A DNA stretch of 64,000 nucleotides from an uncultured Christensenellaceae bacterium (GTDB lineage: Bacteria; Bacillota; Clostridia; Christensenellales; UBA3700), in assembly GCA_944383905.1 (NCBI GenBank), contig CALWRI010000007.1:24811-88810 (forward strand). Direction: 5' to 3'. The position numbers and the translations under genes were made by a program. Positions 18,501 to 25,668 of this stretch are shown one piece after another. Every line of letters begins with the position of its first letter. The stretch's first letter is position 1. The notes beneath the pieces were generated by a model. The model did not search any database and had not been told where the DNA came from. It was given only the letters and a program-made list of their open reading frames with translations.

Positions 18501-19996
18501 GTCGGGAGAATATGCCCGCAAAGAAAAGTGCGCTCTCGCTCGAATGTCCGGACAAGTCGCTTTGCATTCTGTACGACAATCTGCCGTATCAGGTTTTGTC
18601 GAGCAGGATAAACGGCAGATGCGGCTATTATCAGGCGGGAGGAGCGATCGGGTTCAGAGATCAGCTTCAGGACTGCCTCGCGCTGCTGTGGAGCGATCCC
18701 GACGCGGTCAGAGCGCATATCCTTGCTTGCGCGGAAAGGCAGTATATCGAAGGAGACGTTATGCATTGGTGGCACGCGCCGGCGTTCGGAGTGCGCACGA
18801 AGATCACCGACGACAGACTCTTTTTGCCATACGTCGCCTGCGAGTACGTCGAACATACCGGAGACGTAACGATACTCGAAGAAAAATGCGATTATCTCGT
18901 CGGGGAACCGCTTGACGGATTGCAGGAAGCAAGGCTCGAGCACGGCAGATACGCAGGAGCGAGAGAAAGTCTGCTTCTGCATATGCAGCGCGCGATAGAC
19001 AGCGCGCTCGTAACGGGCGAGCACGGGCTTATTCTTATCGGCGGCGGAGATTGGAACGACGCTCTCAACGAGATCGGACTGAAAGGCAGGGGAGAAAGCG
19101 TATGGCTCACGCAATTTGCGATCGAAACGATAGAAAAATTCTGCCCTTATATAGATCGGGAAAGCGCCGAAAAGTATTATAAAGTCGTTTCAAAATTGAG
19201 AAACGCACTGAAAAACGCATATTTCGACGGGAGATGGGCGCGTGCGTTTACCGACAAGGGAGAATGGCTCGGCACGAAGAGATCCAAGGGTTGCAAGACT
19301 GATCTTATCTGCCAGAGCTGGGGGCAGATAACGGGCGCGGGAAGCGCGGAAGAAAGAAAAAGCGCAATGCAGGCGGCAAAGACGCTCGTCGACGAAAACT
19401 GCGGCGCGGTAAAGCTGTTCGATCCGCCTTTCGACGCTTCGGCGAGATACGGATATATCTCGTCATATCCGCGCGGCGTCAGAGAAAACGGCGGGCAATA
19501 TACGCACGCCGCCGTGTGGTATCTTCTCGCGTGTTGCAGGGCGGGCGACGCCGTGGAAGCAAACAGGATCCTCGGGTTGCTCAATCCCGTCAAAAGATGC
19601 ATTGACCCGATCGCTAACGAAAAATACAAAGGCGAGCCCTACGTCCTTGCGGGCGACGTATACACGAATCCCGACAATCCCGGACGAGCGGGCTGGACGT
19701 GGTATACCGGTTCTGCGGCATGGCTTTTCAAGGTGATAACCGAAGAGATGCTCGGCGTTAAAAAGAGGGGAGACTCTCTCGTGTTTTCGACACCCGTTCT
19801 CACAAACGCGGAGGACGCCGTGCTGACTTACGAATATAAGGGCACGAAATACAGGATCCGCTTCGAGCGGTCGGATAAAAAAGGATTGAGGATAAGAGGA
19901 GTCAACTATACTAACTGTTCGACGCTTGCGCTCAAGGAAAACTGCGGAGAGACCCAAGTGACCGTATTGTTTACCGACGAGCCCCGCCGCCCTTGA
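12503..19996 (+). CDS. Giant cyclic beta-1,2-glucan synthase-like membrane protein (NdvB/Cgs type)
   Basis: A 2497-residue protein with the domain order of cyclic beta-1,2-glucan synthases. Residues 1-23 form a membrane helix; further membrane segments lie at about 364-420, 717-775 and 840-880. A glycosyltransferase domain (GT84-like) has VITLDEDSR (Asp561, Asp563) and SHDILEG (Asp661). A glycoamylase-like domain follows (SADSGNF near 1000; MTHHQGM near 1236-1242). The C-terminal third is a GH94 phosphorylase-type region with two N-terminal sandwich repeats (about 1300-1370 and 1775-1825) and GGGDWNDALNEIG carrying the DWND motif at 2183-2186. In Proteobacteria such enzymes make periplasmic cyclic glucan; the product in this Gram-positive-type cell is unknown. 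AGAGGTG precedes ATG 12503. The length is somewhat below the proteobacterial enzymes. Confidence 0.85.
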   Translation: MFIYVITALAVLAVVCLSAIVAQSARKFDYSEYVVGGDFSVNIKQLAIEMKKVDKVGAVPDVGTLTRTIRRAFKLVRAKAKRGEPLLECEKWIVENCRAVTLNVKRANYRQFATLPHRGEARVVHLASTVVSQTYCDINAEKIASAVHEFCRYTPLTYDEICALKGAFEIALLKKIAYVGKKIISLERARRRAEEDREPDPRYAKKEGYLHYYTALGKRIPEKFLSSYTEIDVENVDFAFAGATADYARLAANAIKSFKSSPEIFTPFFCVSLSPVDRFYSRDDSYRQSDCASKEQYLAATAKLARYFNAGEYAVAKGAFDLAARFNLHFGEIIFDHRYSLRSHVKGRYVAKPKRTSYALDKWAYYLSVFLLQAAFSLVSGFLLPPVWLRITVSALTFVACYPACAYIAERVISYFLPKRPVPRMNNARVPDDAKTAVVVSHYLTDTEQAEKAVSSLLAMQAVNDDDNVCYCLLADFAPSKQKIAEEDDEIIARLNRYASKRNFVILVRSRVKTGRNYGAYERKRGALRDLNECLLSGDTGKFRYVSQKFPFRPRFVITLDEDSRTAPGEIRTAVNTALHPLNAKYDMLAFSSVYSLSSLKTPYSRKFSENAGGQTYCNYDDFYFNLCGRAVFCGKGIYDLEAFHAKTSSVIPDGKVLSHDILEGALTDTGSLNLAVAEDAPDTFVSDDARERRWKRGDVLLLPFATKKYCSDGIYRYVILKNAFSCLAPVAAFVLWILAFTQGYVAMAIPVFFSCFSAIVASLAITTATSSGIRSSEVFFRIAKTVFSALADAALLPFYAFDNACTVIGTFVDYVFNSSALLKWKPFSSLQGKRGFSRHAAVVAPSCVFVVAVAALCYRHPLVAVYAAIFLLVANSLYFAGKSKERAQFSQSGINVLKQYAKDTFSYFEALEKDLLPCDNVQIYPPRGKSATTSPTNVGFALLAQVCAAELGIRSVSDAHESMATLTDTVLRLDKYKGHLYNWYDVSSGKPANPLFVSSADSGNFVAALIVCRRFCKKHNYFETAEKCAKLIDETDFSFLTDKDKKRLYIGYDVAKKEYAGEYDLLASESRLAGYVASCGSSDDSLWNGFSRVQTNSKGNVLVSWSGTAFEYLLPQLFLRDVKGSLVTSSVVNAVRTFVSRKCCGLWGISESGYFAFDSDANYQYKAHGVGELALRNEDDLCVITPYASALALKYAPKKALCNLQKLESCGCYGEYGFFEALDFTSGKNTVSSFMTHHQGMILCAVTNALTGGVITEYFMSDEKMRGGALLLEERKIPVVTRKEKKRDFVFGNDDAYRYEVELSEFPTAHLLYGREYGIVIDDYGCGYSRWRDKDVNVFSHSYYKNSGGFGYFVCDGERFCPTFAPLKKDGGAFKATFGRDEVVYENVKRSCRLKIYAPDVISGEVREYTVTNDSDRSKDYDFVFAERVAMCPREEYAAHPAFCDLFVSARFDEKSNTVYLKRKPRERHGGFSLAATLVSDGEATAECNRQNLFGRNGDESDPCFDFGKTSPSLGDVITPCVGLKRSFTLAPGQSKTLAVVIQCAEDEATLESRVAQVTGTDFLGYACKPAADGAGSALKKYLSDEATARYTDALAAKLLYEPYPKSALLARAQKLFPVGSEEKTVILDYDGNAAFTKKAVKSVIACRLLGINVRFVVIYDPQRFSGEDTAAEICERSTVSDLRSLPFVSFIDKSQCKPNDLKNLIATSFFVLREFRSADKGAVGIAVRRRSGAVAFEDCEKPRLFACGNGGFDQNGDYIVDSVPAAPYSNVVCSATGGFVTTENGGGFCYFLNSQANKLSGWSNDQCADPPFERILVSDGQSVIRLNKLNRGGYVRHAKGFTEYVCRTANAEYRLKKSLSAGGRIILSDVTVTVTGSKPLSVGITYLAEPCADSRENRSDVFCEESGDAVRVVNVKTERSFYLYCGEKAELITDCAQAMSRGINGFNPKRVKSPFNNPMCGATAAVNIEAGTSKKISFMLCDGEETLGMARRKEHEFCRENMPAKKSALSLECPDKSLCILYDNLPYQVLSSRINGRCGYYQAGGAIGFRDQLQDCLALLWSDPDAVRAHILACAERQYIEGDVMHWWHAPAFGVRTKITDDRLFLPYVACEYVEHTGDVTILEEKCDYLVGEPLDGLQEARLEHGRYAGARESLLLHMQRAIDSALVTGEHGLILIGGGDWNDALNEIGLKGRGESVWLTQFAIETIEKFCPYIDRESAEKYYKVVSKLRNALKNAYFDGRWARAFTDKGEWLGTKRSKGCKTDLICQSWGQITGAGSAEERKSAMQAAKTLVDENCGAVKLFDPPFDASARYGYISSYPRGVRENGGQYTHAAVWYLLACCRAGDAVEANRILGLLNPVKRCIDPIANEKYKGEPYVLAGDVYTNPDNPGRAGWTWYTGSAAWLFKVITEEMLGVKKRGDSLVFSTPVLTNAEDAVLTYEYKGTKYRIRFERSDKKGLRIRGVNYTNCSTLALKENCGETQVTVLFTDEPRRP

Positions 19997-20021
19997 CAAG
20001 CGGCATAAATATATGTATAAT
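19993..20021 (+). promoter_or_regulatory. Consensus sigma-A promoter of rarA
   Basis: TTGACA at 19993-19998 (overlapping the stop codon of the giant gene), 17 bases, TATAAT at 20016-20021. The predicted start is about 20028, only 3 bases before ATG 20031. No ribosome binding site. Confidence 0.87.
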
Positions 20022-20030
20022 AAAAGCCGT

Positions 20031-21323
20031 ATGGACAGTTTATTCGATTTCAACGTAAACGCTTCAAAGCCTCTTGCGGAAAAAATGCGCCCGACGAGTC
20101 TCGACGATTTCGTCGGGCAGCAGCATATCGTCGGCAAGGGAAGTCTTTTGAGAAGAGCAATTCTTGCAGACAAGCTGGGAAGCTGTATTTTTTACGGTCC
20201 TCCCGGTTCGGGTAAGACGACGCTCGCGCATATAATCGCTTCGACGACTCATAGCGATTTCGTGCAGATGAATGCCGTTTCGAGCGGCGTTGCCGACGCT
20301 AAAAAGGTCATCGAAGACGCAAAGACAAGGCTCGAGTTGTACGGCACGAGAACGTATCTGATGCTCGACGAATGCCACAGATGGAACAAGGCGCAGTCGG
20401 ACTGCATGCTTGCGGCGATAGAGCAGGGCTACATAGTTTTCATCGGCTCGACCACGGAAAATCCTTACGTCAACATGACGAGGGCAATCGTATCGCGGTG
20501 CAGGGTTTTCGAGTTCAAAAGATTGAGCGAAGACGACGTCAGAAGCGCGATGCTTCGCGCAATATCCGACAAAACGAACGGTCTCGGCAATTACGATCTC
20601 AAAGTCGAGGACAAGGCTCTCGATCATCTCGTCTGGGCTTCGGACGGAGACCTGCGTACGGCTCTCAACGCCCTCGAACTTGCCGTGATGACGACGACTC
20701 CCGACAAGGACGGGAAGATCGTCATTGATCTCGAAACGGCGCAGCAGTCCATTCAGAAAAAGGCTTTGAGCATAGACGAGAGCACATATTACGATATGCT
20801 TTCCGCGTTTTGCAAATCGCTCCGAGGCAGCGACAGCGACGCCGCGCTCTATTGGGCGGAGAGGCTTATCCAGGCGGGCTGCGATCCTCTGCTGATAGCA
20901 AGGCGCACCCTCGTTCACAGCAGCGAGGACGTCGGTATGGCAGATCCGATGGCGCTCGTCGTGGCTAATTCCGCCGTAGAGGCGTACAAAAATCTGGGTA
21001 TGCCCGAAGGCAAAATCCCGCTTTACAACGCGATAATTTACGTCTGCGAGGCGAGCAAGTCCAACAGCGTCGTCGAGGCGATGTACGGCGCGGAAAGGCT
21101 GGTTGCCGAAAACAAGGACGACAACGTGCCGCCGTACCTGCGCGACACTCATTACCATACTGACAAGGTCACAGGATACAAATACGTTCACGATTACGGC
21201 GGCTGGGTAGAACAGACTTATCTGCCTGAATCCATCAAGGACGCGCAGCTTTACAAGCCGTCGACCAACGGCAAGGAAAAGGATCTCGTCCGCGCAAAAG
21301 TGATAAAAAGGAATAAAGGTTGA
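20031..21323 (+). CDS. rarA: Replication-associated recombination protein A (AAA+ ATPase)
   Basis: RarA/MgsA is an AAA+ ATPase of the clamp-loader clade acting at stalled replication forks. The 430 residues include AEKMRPTSLDDFVGQQHI near the N-terminus, Walker A GPPGSGKT at about 56-63, Walker B LMLDECHRWN at about 112-121, and the C-terminal tetramerisation part with HSSEDVGMADPMAL. I start at ATG 20031; an ATG at 20013 lies inside the -10 region and would not be transcribed. The start is nearly on the predicted transcription start, so this mRNA is probably leaderless. The ABC transporter genes follow directly. Confidence 0.95.
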   Translation: MDSLFDFNVNASKPLAEKMRPTSLDDFVGQQHIVGKGSLLRRAILADKLGSCIFYGPPGSGKTTLAHIIASTTHSDFVQMNAVSSGVADAKKVIEDAKTRLELYGTRTYLMLDECHRWNKAQSDCMLAAIEQGYIVFIGSTTENPYVNMTRAIVSRCRVFEFKRLSEDDVRSAMLRAISDKTNGLGNYDLKVEDKALDHLVWASDGDLRTALNALELAVMTTTPDKDGKIVIDLETAQQSIQKKALSIDESTYYDMLSAFCKSLRGSDSDAALYWAERLIQAGCDPLLIARRTLVHSSEDVGMADPMALVVANSAVEAYKNLGMPEGKIPLYNAIIYVCEASKSNSVVEAMYGAERLVAENKDDNVPPYLRDTHYHTDKVTGYKYVHDYGGWVEQTYLPESIKDAQLYKPSTNGKEKDLVRAKVIKRNKG

Positions 21324-21325
21324 GT

Positions 21326-22078
21326 ATGCTTGAAATCAACAATCTGGTAAAAAAATACAAAAACAGCGAAAAACTTGCCGTGAACGACGTGTCTCTGACC
21401 GTCGGAGAAGGCGAGGTCTACGGTTTTCTCGGACCCAACGGCGCGGGAAAATCCACGACTATCAAATGCGTATGCGGGATCCTTCCTTTTGATTCCGGCA
21501 GCATCAGGATATGCGGGAAGAACATAAAAGACGAGCCGATCGCCGCAAAACGCAATATCGGCTATGTTTCCGACAATCACGCGCTTTACGACAGGCTTAC
21601 CGCGAGAGAATATCTCAATTTCATCTGCGATATTTACGGCGTCGGACTCAACGATCGCAAGCAGAGAGCCGAAAAGTATATGTCGCTTTTCTCTCTTACC
21701 GACTCTTTCGACAGCCCGATCAGATCTTTTTCGCACGGTATGAAACAAAAAATATGTGTGATCGGAGCGCTGATACACAATCCGAGGCTGTGGGTGCTCG
21801 ACGAGCCTCTGACCGGTCTCGACCCGAAATCCGCTTTTGAGCTCAAGGAGCTCATGAAAGAACATTGCAAAGAGGGTAACAGCGTGTTTTTCAGTTCTCA
21901 CGTCCTCGAGGTCGTCGAAAAGGTCTGCGACAAAGTCGCGATAATCGACGACGGAAAGCTCGTGACCTCTTTCGACATCGCGGATCTCAAGGATATGAAG
22001 GACAACAAGTCTCTCGAAGACGTCTTCCTCTCTCTGACAGAGGATAAGCCCGAAACCGACGAGGTGAAATTCGACTGA
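21326..22078 (+). CDS. ABC transporter ATP-binding protein
   Basis: A 250-residue ABC ATPase of the drug or lipid exporter type (CcmA/NatA-like). Walker A GPNGAGKST at about 36-44, Q-loop region around NIGYVSDNHALYDRLT, signature FSHGMKQK, Walker B LWVLDEPLTGLD and switch FFSSHVLE are present. ATG 21326 is chosen over the in-frame TTG at 21320, which overlaps the rarA stop. It should pair with the membrane protein encoded 1 base downstream. The substrate cannot be told from sequence. Confidence 0.92.
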   Translation: MLEINNLVKKYKNSEKLAVNDVSLTVGEGEVYGFLGPNGAGKSTTIKCVCGILPFDSGSIRICGKNIKDEPIAAKRNIGYVSDNHALYDRLTAREYLNFICDIYGVGLNDRKQRAEKYMSLFSLTDSFDSPIRSFSHGMKQKICVIGALIHNPRLWVLDEPLTGLDPKSAFELKELMKEHCKEGNSVFFSSHVLEVVEKVCDKVAIIDDGKLVTSFDIADLKDMKDNKSLEDVFLSLTEDKPETDEVKFD

Positions 22079-22079
22079 T

Positions 22080-23786
22080 ATGAGACAGTTCGCAACGCTT
22101 TTCAAGCTGAATTTCAGATATTATACGCTGCCCGATCTTTCGGATAAGAAGTCGAGGAAGAAATATATCCTTCTTATCGCGCTGATGTGTCTTGCATTCG
22201 CGTTTCCGATCGCGGGTCTGTTTATGACTCTGTACGCGACGGCAACGCTCGCTTTCTCGCAGGGCGGAGTCGTAGAGATGCTTTCGGGCGTATTTTGCAT
22301 ATCGCAGATAAGCGTATTGTTTTTGAGCGCGTTTTCATATATTTCGTCGATGTTTTTCGCAAAAGACAACGAGATCGTGCTCAACCTTCCCGTGCCGCAG
22401 ATAACAGTTTTTACGAGCAAACTCGCCGTTTGTTACGTCAACGAATTGCTGATCTCGACGATAGTGGTACTGCCGGCGTCCGTAATAACCGCGGTAGCCG
22501 CTTCGCAGGCGGGAGTTGCGCTCGGTGCGCAGTTTTATCTGCTTATCCCCGTCGCCGTATTGCTTTTGCCGCTACTGCCGATGTTGCTGCTTTCGATCGT
22601 GTCTTTTCCGGTAGCCGTCGTCATACAGAAATTGAACAAGAGACCCGTGCTCGGTGCGGTGATACAGGCTGTCTTTCTTATCGCTTTCGTCGGCGGGATA
22701 TATTATCTGACCTATTCCGCGTCGTACTCCGTCGGAGGAGAGGGCGAGGCGCTCGACATAGGCAGAATATTTGCGCCGATGGCGAAAGTCAACGTGTTTT
22801 CCACCATGCTCGCAAAGGCTATGACGGGCGAAAATTTTGCGGCAAATTTCTTCGGCTTCATAGGCAGTACGCTCGGCTTTGCCGCCGTTTCGTGCGGTCT
22901 ATCCGTTCTTTTCTACAAAAAAGCGTTGCAGAGTTCTGCCGAAGGTCAGGGCGGAAAGGCGAAAAAAGCAAAAAAAGAAAGCACAAAAGAGGAAGAAAAA
23001 TCGCCATTTTCATCCTTTTTGCTTGCGGACGTAAAATATCTTTTGAGAGAGAGCTCCGTCACCGTGAATACCATTCTTTCGGTCGTAATGCCCGCGCTTC
23101 TCGTGTTTTTGTGCACGTTTATGACGACGCGCTCGATGCAGGCTTCGTTGCAATCCGCTTCCGAAGCGGCAGGGGAAGGAGAAGCTGCGCAGACTTTCGT
23201 TTCGACGTCATATCTCTCGCTTGCGATGTCGATAATGATGGCGGGATGGTTCTGTTCGGGCACAAATCTGTTCTCGACGGTAGGTTTCAGCCTCGAAAGA
23301 GAAAACTTTGCGATAATAAAGACTTTGCCCGTTTCTTTTCCGAGGATATTTTATGCAAAACTGCTTGCCGCCGACGTCGTGACCGTACTTTCGACGATCG
23401 TCGCTTCGGTCGTCACCGTGATCATATCCAAACTCACCGTGTGGGACTTCTTGCTCATGGCGGTGCTTCTTTCCGTTTACGGCGTAACGGTAAACGCCTT
23501 CGCGTTGCTCCGCGATCTGAAAGCGCCGAGACTCAATTGGATCACCGTCAAAGAGCTTACCAAAAACAACTTTCATACGCTCGTTCCGATGCTCGTTTCC
23601 ATGGCGGGGATATTGCCCGTCATGGTCGTCGCGTTCGTAGCGGCTTTTTATCAGAATATCAGCGACCTCGCGCGTTCCGCAATGATCTGGGGAGTTTTCG
23701 CCGCGGTCGACGTCATATTCGCGCTTGTCTTCCACCTGCACGTCGGCGACAAGGCGAACAAATACTTTGAGGAGTGCGAATGCTGA
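22080..23786 (+). CDS. ABC-2 type transporter permease
   Basis: A 568-residue polytopic membrane protein with at least ten hydrophobic segments, arranged as two membrane blocks separated by a charged cytoplasmic linker rich in Lys and Glu (about 285-310). It is the likely permease partner of the ATPase encoded just upstream. It resembles large exporter permeases common in Clostridia. No substrate-specific motif is visible. The 3' end overlaps ruvX by 7 bases, so rarA-ATPase-permease-ruvX form one transcription unit. Confidence 0.8.
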   Translation: MRQFATLFKLNFRYYTLPDLSDKKSRKKYILLIALMCLAFAFPIAGLFMTLYATATLAFSQGGVVEMLSGVFCISQISVLFLSAFSYISSMFFAKDNEIVLNLPVPQITVFTSKLAVCYVNELLISTIVVLPASVITAVAASQAGVALGAQFYLLIPVAVLLLPLLPMLLLSIVSFPVAVVIQKLNKRPVLGAVIQAVFLIAFVGGIYYLTYSASYSVGGEGEALDIGRIFAPMAKVNVFSTMLAKAMTGENFAANFFGFIGSTLGFAAVSCGLSVLFYKKALQSSAEGQGGKAKKAKKESTKEEEKSPFSSFLLADVKYLLRESSVTVNTILSVVMPALLVFLCTFMTTRSMQASLQSASEAAGEGEAAQTFVSTSYLSLAMSIMMAGWFCSGTNLFSTVGFSLERENFAIIKTLPVSFPRIFYAKLLAADVVTVLSTIVASVVTVIISKLTVWDFLLMAVLLSVYGVTVNAFALLRDLKAPRLNWITVKELTKNNFHTLVPMLVSMAGILPVMVVAFVAAFYQNISDLARSAMIWGVFAAVDVIFALVFHLHVGDKANKYFEECEC

Positions 23787-24193
23787 TGAGACATCTTTGT
23801 ATAGATCTCGGGGACGTAAGGATAGGACTTGCGACAAGCGACAGCATGGGTATCTGCGCGACGGGGCTTGAAACCTACCGCCGCGTCGAATCGCAAAAAG
23901 ATCTCGGATACATAGCGGATATAGTAAAGCGAGAAAACATAGGCAGAGTGGTGATCGGCCTTCCCGTGAATATGGACGGCACGAGCGGCGAGAGAGTCGA
24001 AAAGGCAAGGGCTTTCGGCGACGCTCTCAGACCTCTCGTTCAGGCGGAGATAGCGTATCAGGACGAAAGACTCTCCACCGTCGCCGGAGAGAGAATGTTG
24101 ATCGAAGCGGGTATGCGCCGCGAAAAGCGCAAAAAAGTCATTGACAAGATCGCCGCGACGATAATCCTTCAGACCTATCTGGATTCTCATTGA
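23780..24193 (+). CDS. ruvX: Putative pre-16S rRNA nuclease / Holliday junction resolvase RuvX (YqgF)
   Basis: A 137-residue RNase H-fold protein. LCIDLGDVRIGLATSD carries the first catalytic Asp; VVIGLPVNMDG and DERLSTVAGE are the middle family motifs and KKVIDKIAATIIL holds the last acidic residue. The family trims pre-16S rRNA in E. coli; a Holliday junction role was proposed from structure. I prefer ATG 23780 (GAGGAG six bases upstream) over GTG 23774. As in Bacillus, a DUF1292 (YrzB-type) gene lies next to it, here downstream behind its own promoter. Confidence 0.9.
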   Translation: MLMRHLCIDLGDVRIGLATSDSMGICATGLETYRRVESQKDLGYIADIVKRENIGRVVIGLPVNMDGTSGERVEKARAFGDALRPLVQAEIAYQDERLSTVAGERMLIEAGMRREKRKKVIDKIAATIILQTYLDSH

Positions 24194-24211
24194 CGTATTG
24201 ACGCAAAACCG

Positions 24212-24240
24212 TTGATAAACGGAGAAAAATAAAGTATAAT
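24212..24240 (+). promoter_or_regulatory. Promoter of the DUF1292 gene
   Basis: TTGATA at 24212-24217, 17 bases, TATAAT at 24235-24240. Start about 24247, giving a 23-base leader with AAAGGAG. Confidence 0.85.
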
Positions 24241-24269
24241 ACAGACGAACGACCGAAAGGAGATAAATC

Positions 24270-24650
24270 ATGGCTAAAAAAGACGACAGAGACAGAGAAT
24301 TTCTCGAAGAAAACACCGTCGTGCTCAAAGGCGAAGACGGCGAGGAAATAGAACTCGTAAGCATTGCGGACGTCGATTACGGCGACGCGGAATACAGCAT
24401 CATGCAGCCGCTCGAGCTTGGCGATCTCGGCGACGACGAAGTCATCATATTCGAGATCGAGCGCGACGAAGAGGGCAACTGTTCGTACGTTCCCGTAGAG
24501 GATATGGACCTCGCGCAGGAAGTCCTCGACGAGTTTTACCGTCAGTGCGACGAGCAGCTCGAGGACGACGAATGCGACTGCGACGGCTGCGATTGCGAGG
24601 ATTGCGACGGCAACTGCGACGGTTGTGGCGGATCGGAAGACGAAGAATAA
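24270..24650 (+). CDS. DUF1292 family protein with cysteine/aspartate-rich tail
   Basis: Residues about 14-95 match the DUF1292 (YrzB) pattern: a short acidic beta-rich protein with VVLKGEDGEEIELVSIADV and DEVIIFEIERDEEG. Family members are usually about 90 residues; this one has 126. The last 30 residues add a tail of Cys, Asp and Gly with spaced cysteines in CDCDGCDCEDCDGNCDGCGG, a plausible metal site or a redox or phase-separating tail. The function of DUF1292 is unknown. After the stop, 24651-24737 contains a GC-rich stretch followed by seven T (24689-24695), possibly a weak terminator. Confidence 0.8.
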   Translation: MAKKDDRDREFLEENTVVLKGEDGEEIELVSIADVDYGDAEYSIMQPLELGDLGDDEVIIFEIERDEEGNCSYVPVEDMDLAQEVLDEFYRQCDEQLEDDECDCDGCDCEDCDGNCDGCGGSEDEE

Positions 24651-24731
24651 TACGCTTTGCAGCGCGGACGGGAACGTGACGCGACGCGTTTTTTTGCTCT
24701 GAAAAAATTTTCAAAAGAGCCGCGTTTTCGT

Positions 24732-24760
24732 TTGCTTTATATTATTTAATATGCTACAAT
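24732..24760 (+). promoter_or_regulatory. Promoter and leader of rpsB
   Basis: TTGCTT at 24732-24737, 17 bases, TACAAT at 24755-24760. The predicted start near 24767 leaves about 96 bases of leader before ATG 24863, long enough to hold a regulatory RNA structure such as an S2 autoregulatory leader; I could not assign a known fold. Confidence 0.7.
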
Positions 24761-24862
24761 TCTAAAGGCAAAAAAATCACCCTCGGTCAGCGACGGGCAT
24801 CCTGCTTTGAAAAAAGTGGTTCCGGAACGAAAGCCGTGGGGAAGAAAAAAGGAGAATAAAAA

Positions 24863-25654
24863 ATGGCAGTAGTAACAATGAAAGGCCTGCTCGAGGCAGG
24901 CGTGCACTTCGGTCACCAGACCAAGAAATGGAACCCCAAGATGGCAAAGTACATCTATTCGGCGCGCAACGACATTTATATAATCGACTTGCAGATCTCC
25001 GTCGAACACGTCGAGAAGGCATACGCTTTCGTCCGTGACGTCGCTAAACAGGGCAAATCCATCCTCTTTGTCGGTACCAAGAAGCAGGCGCAGGACGCTA
25101 TCAAGGACGAGGCTGTCCGTTGCGGAATGTACTATATGAACAAGAGATGGCCGGGCGGCACTCTTACCAACTTCAAGACGATGAGAAGCAGGATCGACCG
25201 CCTCAACAAGATCAACCAGATGGAGATCATGGGCGAGTTTGAGCTTCTTCCCAAGAAGGAAGTCGCAGGTCTGAAGAAAGAGAAAGAAAAGCTCGAAGAA
25301 GTTTTCGGCGGTATCAAGAACATGACCAATCTCCCCGGCGCTATGTTCGTCGTCGACATCAACAACGAAGAGATCGCCGTCAAAGAGGCGAGAAAGCTGG
25401 GTATCCCCGTTGTCGGTCTTGTTGACACCAACTGCGACCCCGATCTCGTGGATTACGTTATCCCGGGCAACGACGACGCTATCCGCGCTATCAAACTGAT
25501 CGCAAGCATTATGGCAAACGCGGTCATCGAAGCTAACGAGGGTATCGCTTACTCCGTCGAGGACGAAGAGGAAGACGCCGAAAAGATCGGCGAAGCGGCT
25601 GTCGAAAGCGAGAACGTGGGCGAGGAGACCGCTCCCGTAGCTACCGAAGAGTAA
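24863..25654 (+). CDS. rpsB: 30S ribosomal protein S2
   Basis: S2 binds late to the 30S subunit and contacts S1 or its equivalents. The protein is 263 residues with the conserved start [22 protein letters not shown], of which the VHFGHQT motif is the hallmark, and [16 protein letters not shown] and LPGAMFVVD further on. The last 30 residues form an acidic Glu/Ala/Val tail, longer than in many species. Codon use is the clean, highly expressed type. tsf follows after 14 bases with an AAAGGAG site, forming the usual rpsB-tsf unit. Confidence 0.98.
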   Translation: MAVVTMKGLLEAGVHFGHQTKKWNPKMAKYIYSARNDIYIIDLQISVEHVEKAYAFVRDVAKQGKSILFVGTKKQAQDAIKDEAVRCGMYYMNKRWPGGTLTNFKTMRSRIDRLNKINQMEIMGEFELLPKKEVAGLKKEKEKLEEVFGGIKNMTNLPGAMFVVDINNEEIAVKEARKLGIPVVGLVDTNCDPDLVDYVIPGNDDAIRAIKLIASIMANAVIEANEGIAYSVEDEEEDAEKIGEAAVESENVGEETAPVATEE

Positions 25655-25668
25655 TAAAGGAGAGACTT

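Noticed and set aside
22187..23770. Arg-rich frame of 527 codons on the + strand
   Set aside because: Overlaps the ABC permease in another frame; extreme Arg content and no membrane segments are typical of a shadow frame.
24767..24862. Known riboswitch or named S2 leader in the rpsB 5' region
   Set aside because: The leader is long enough, but I could not match a defined fold by eye, so it is only mentioned with the promoter.
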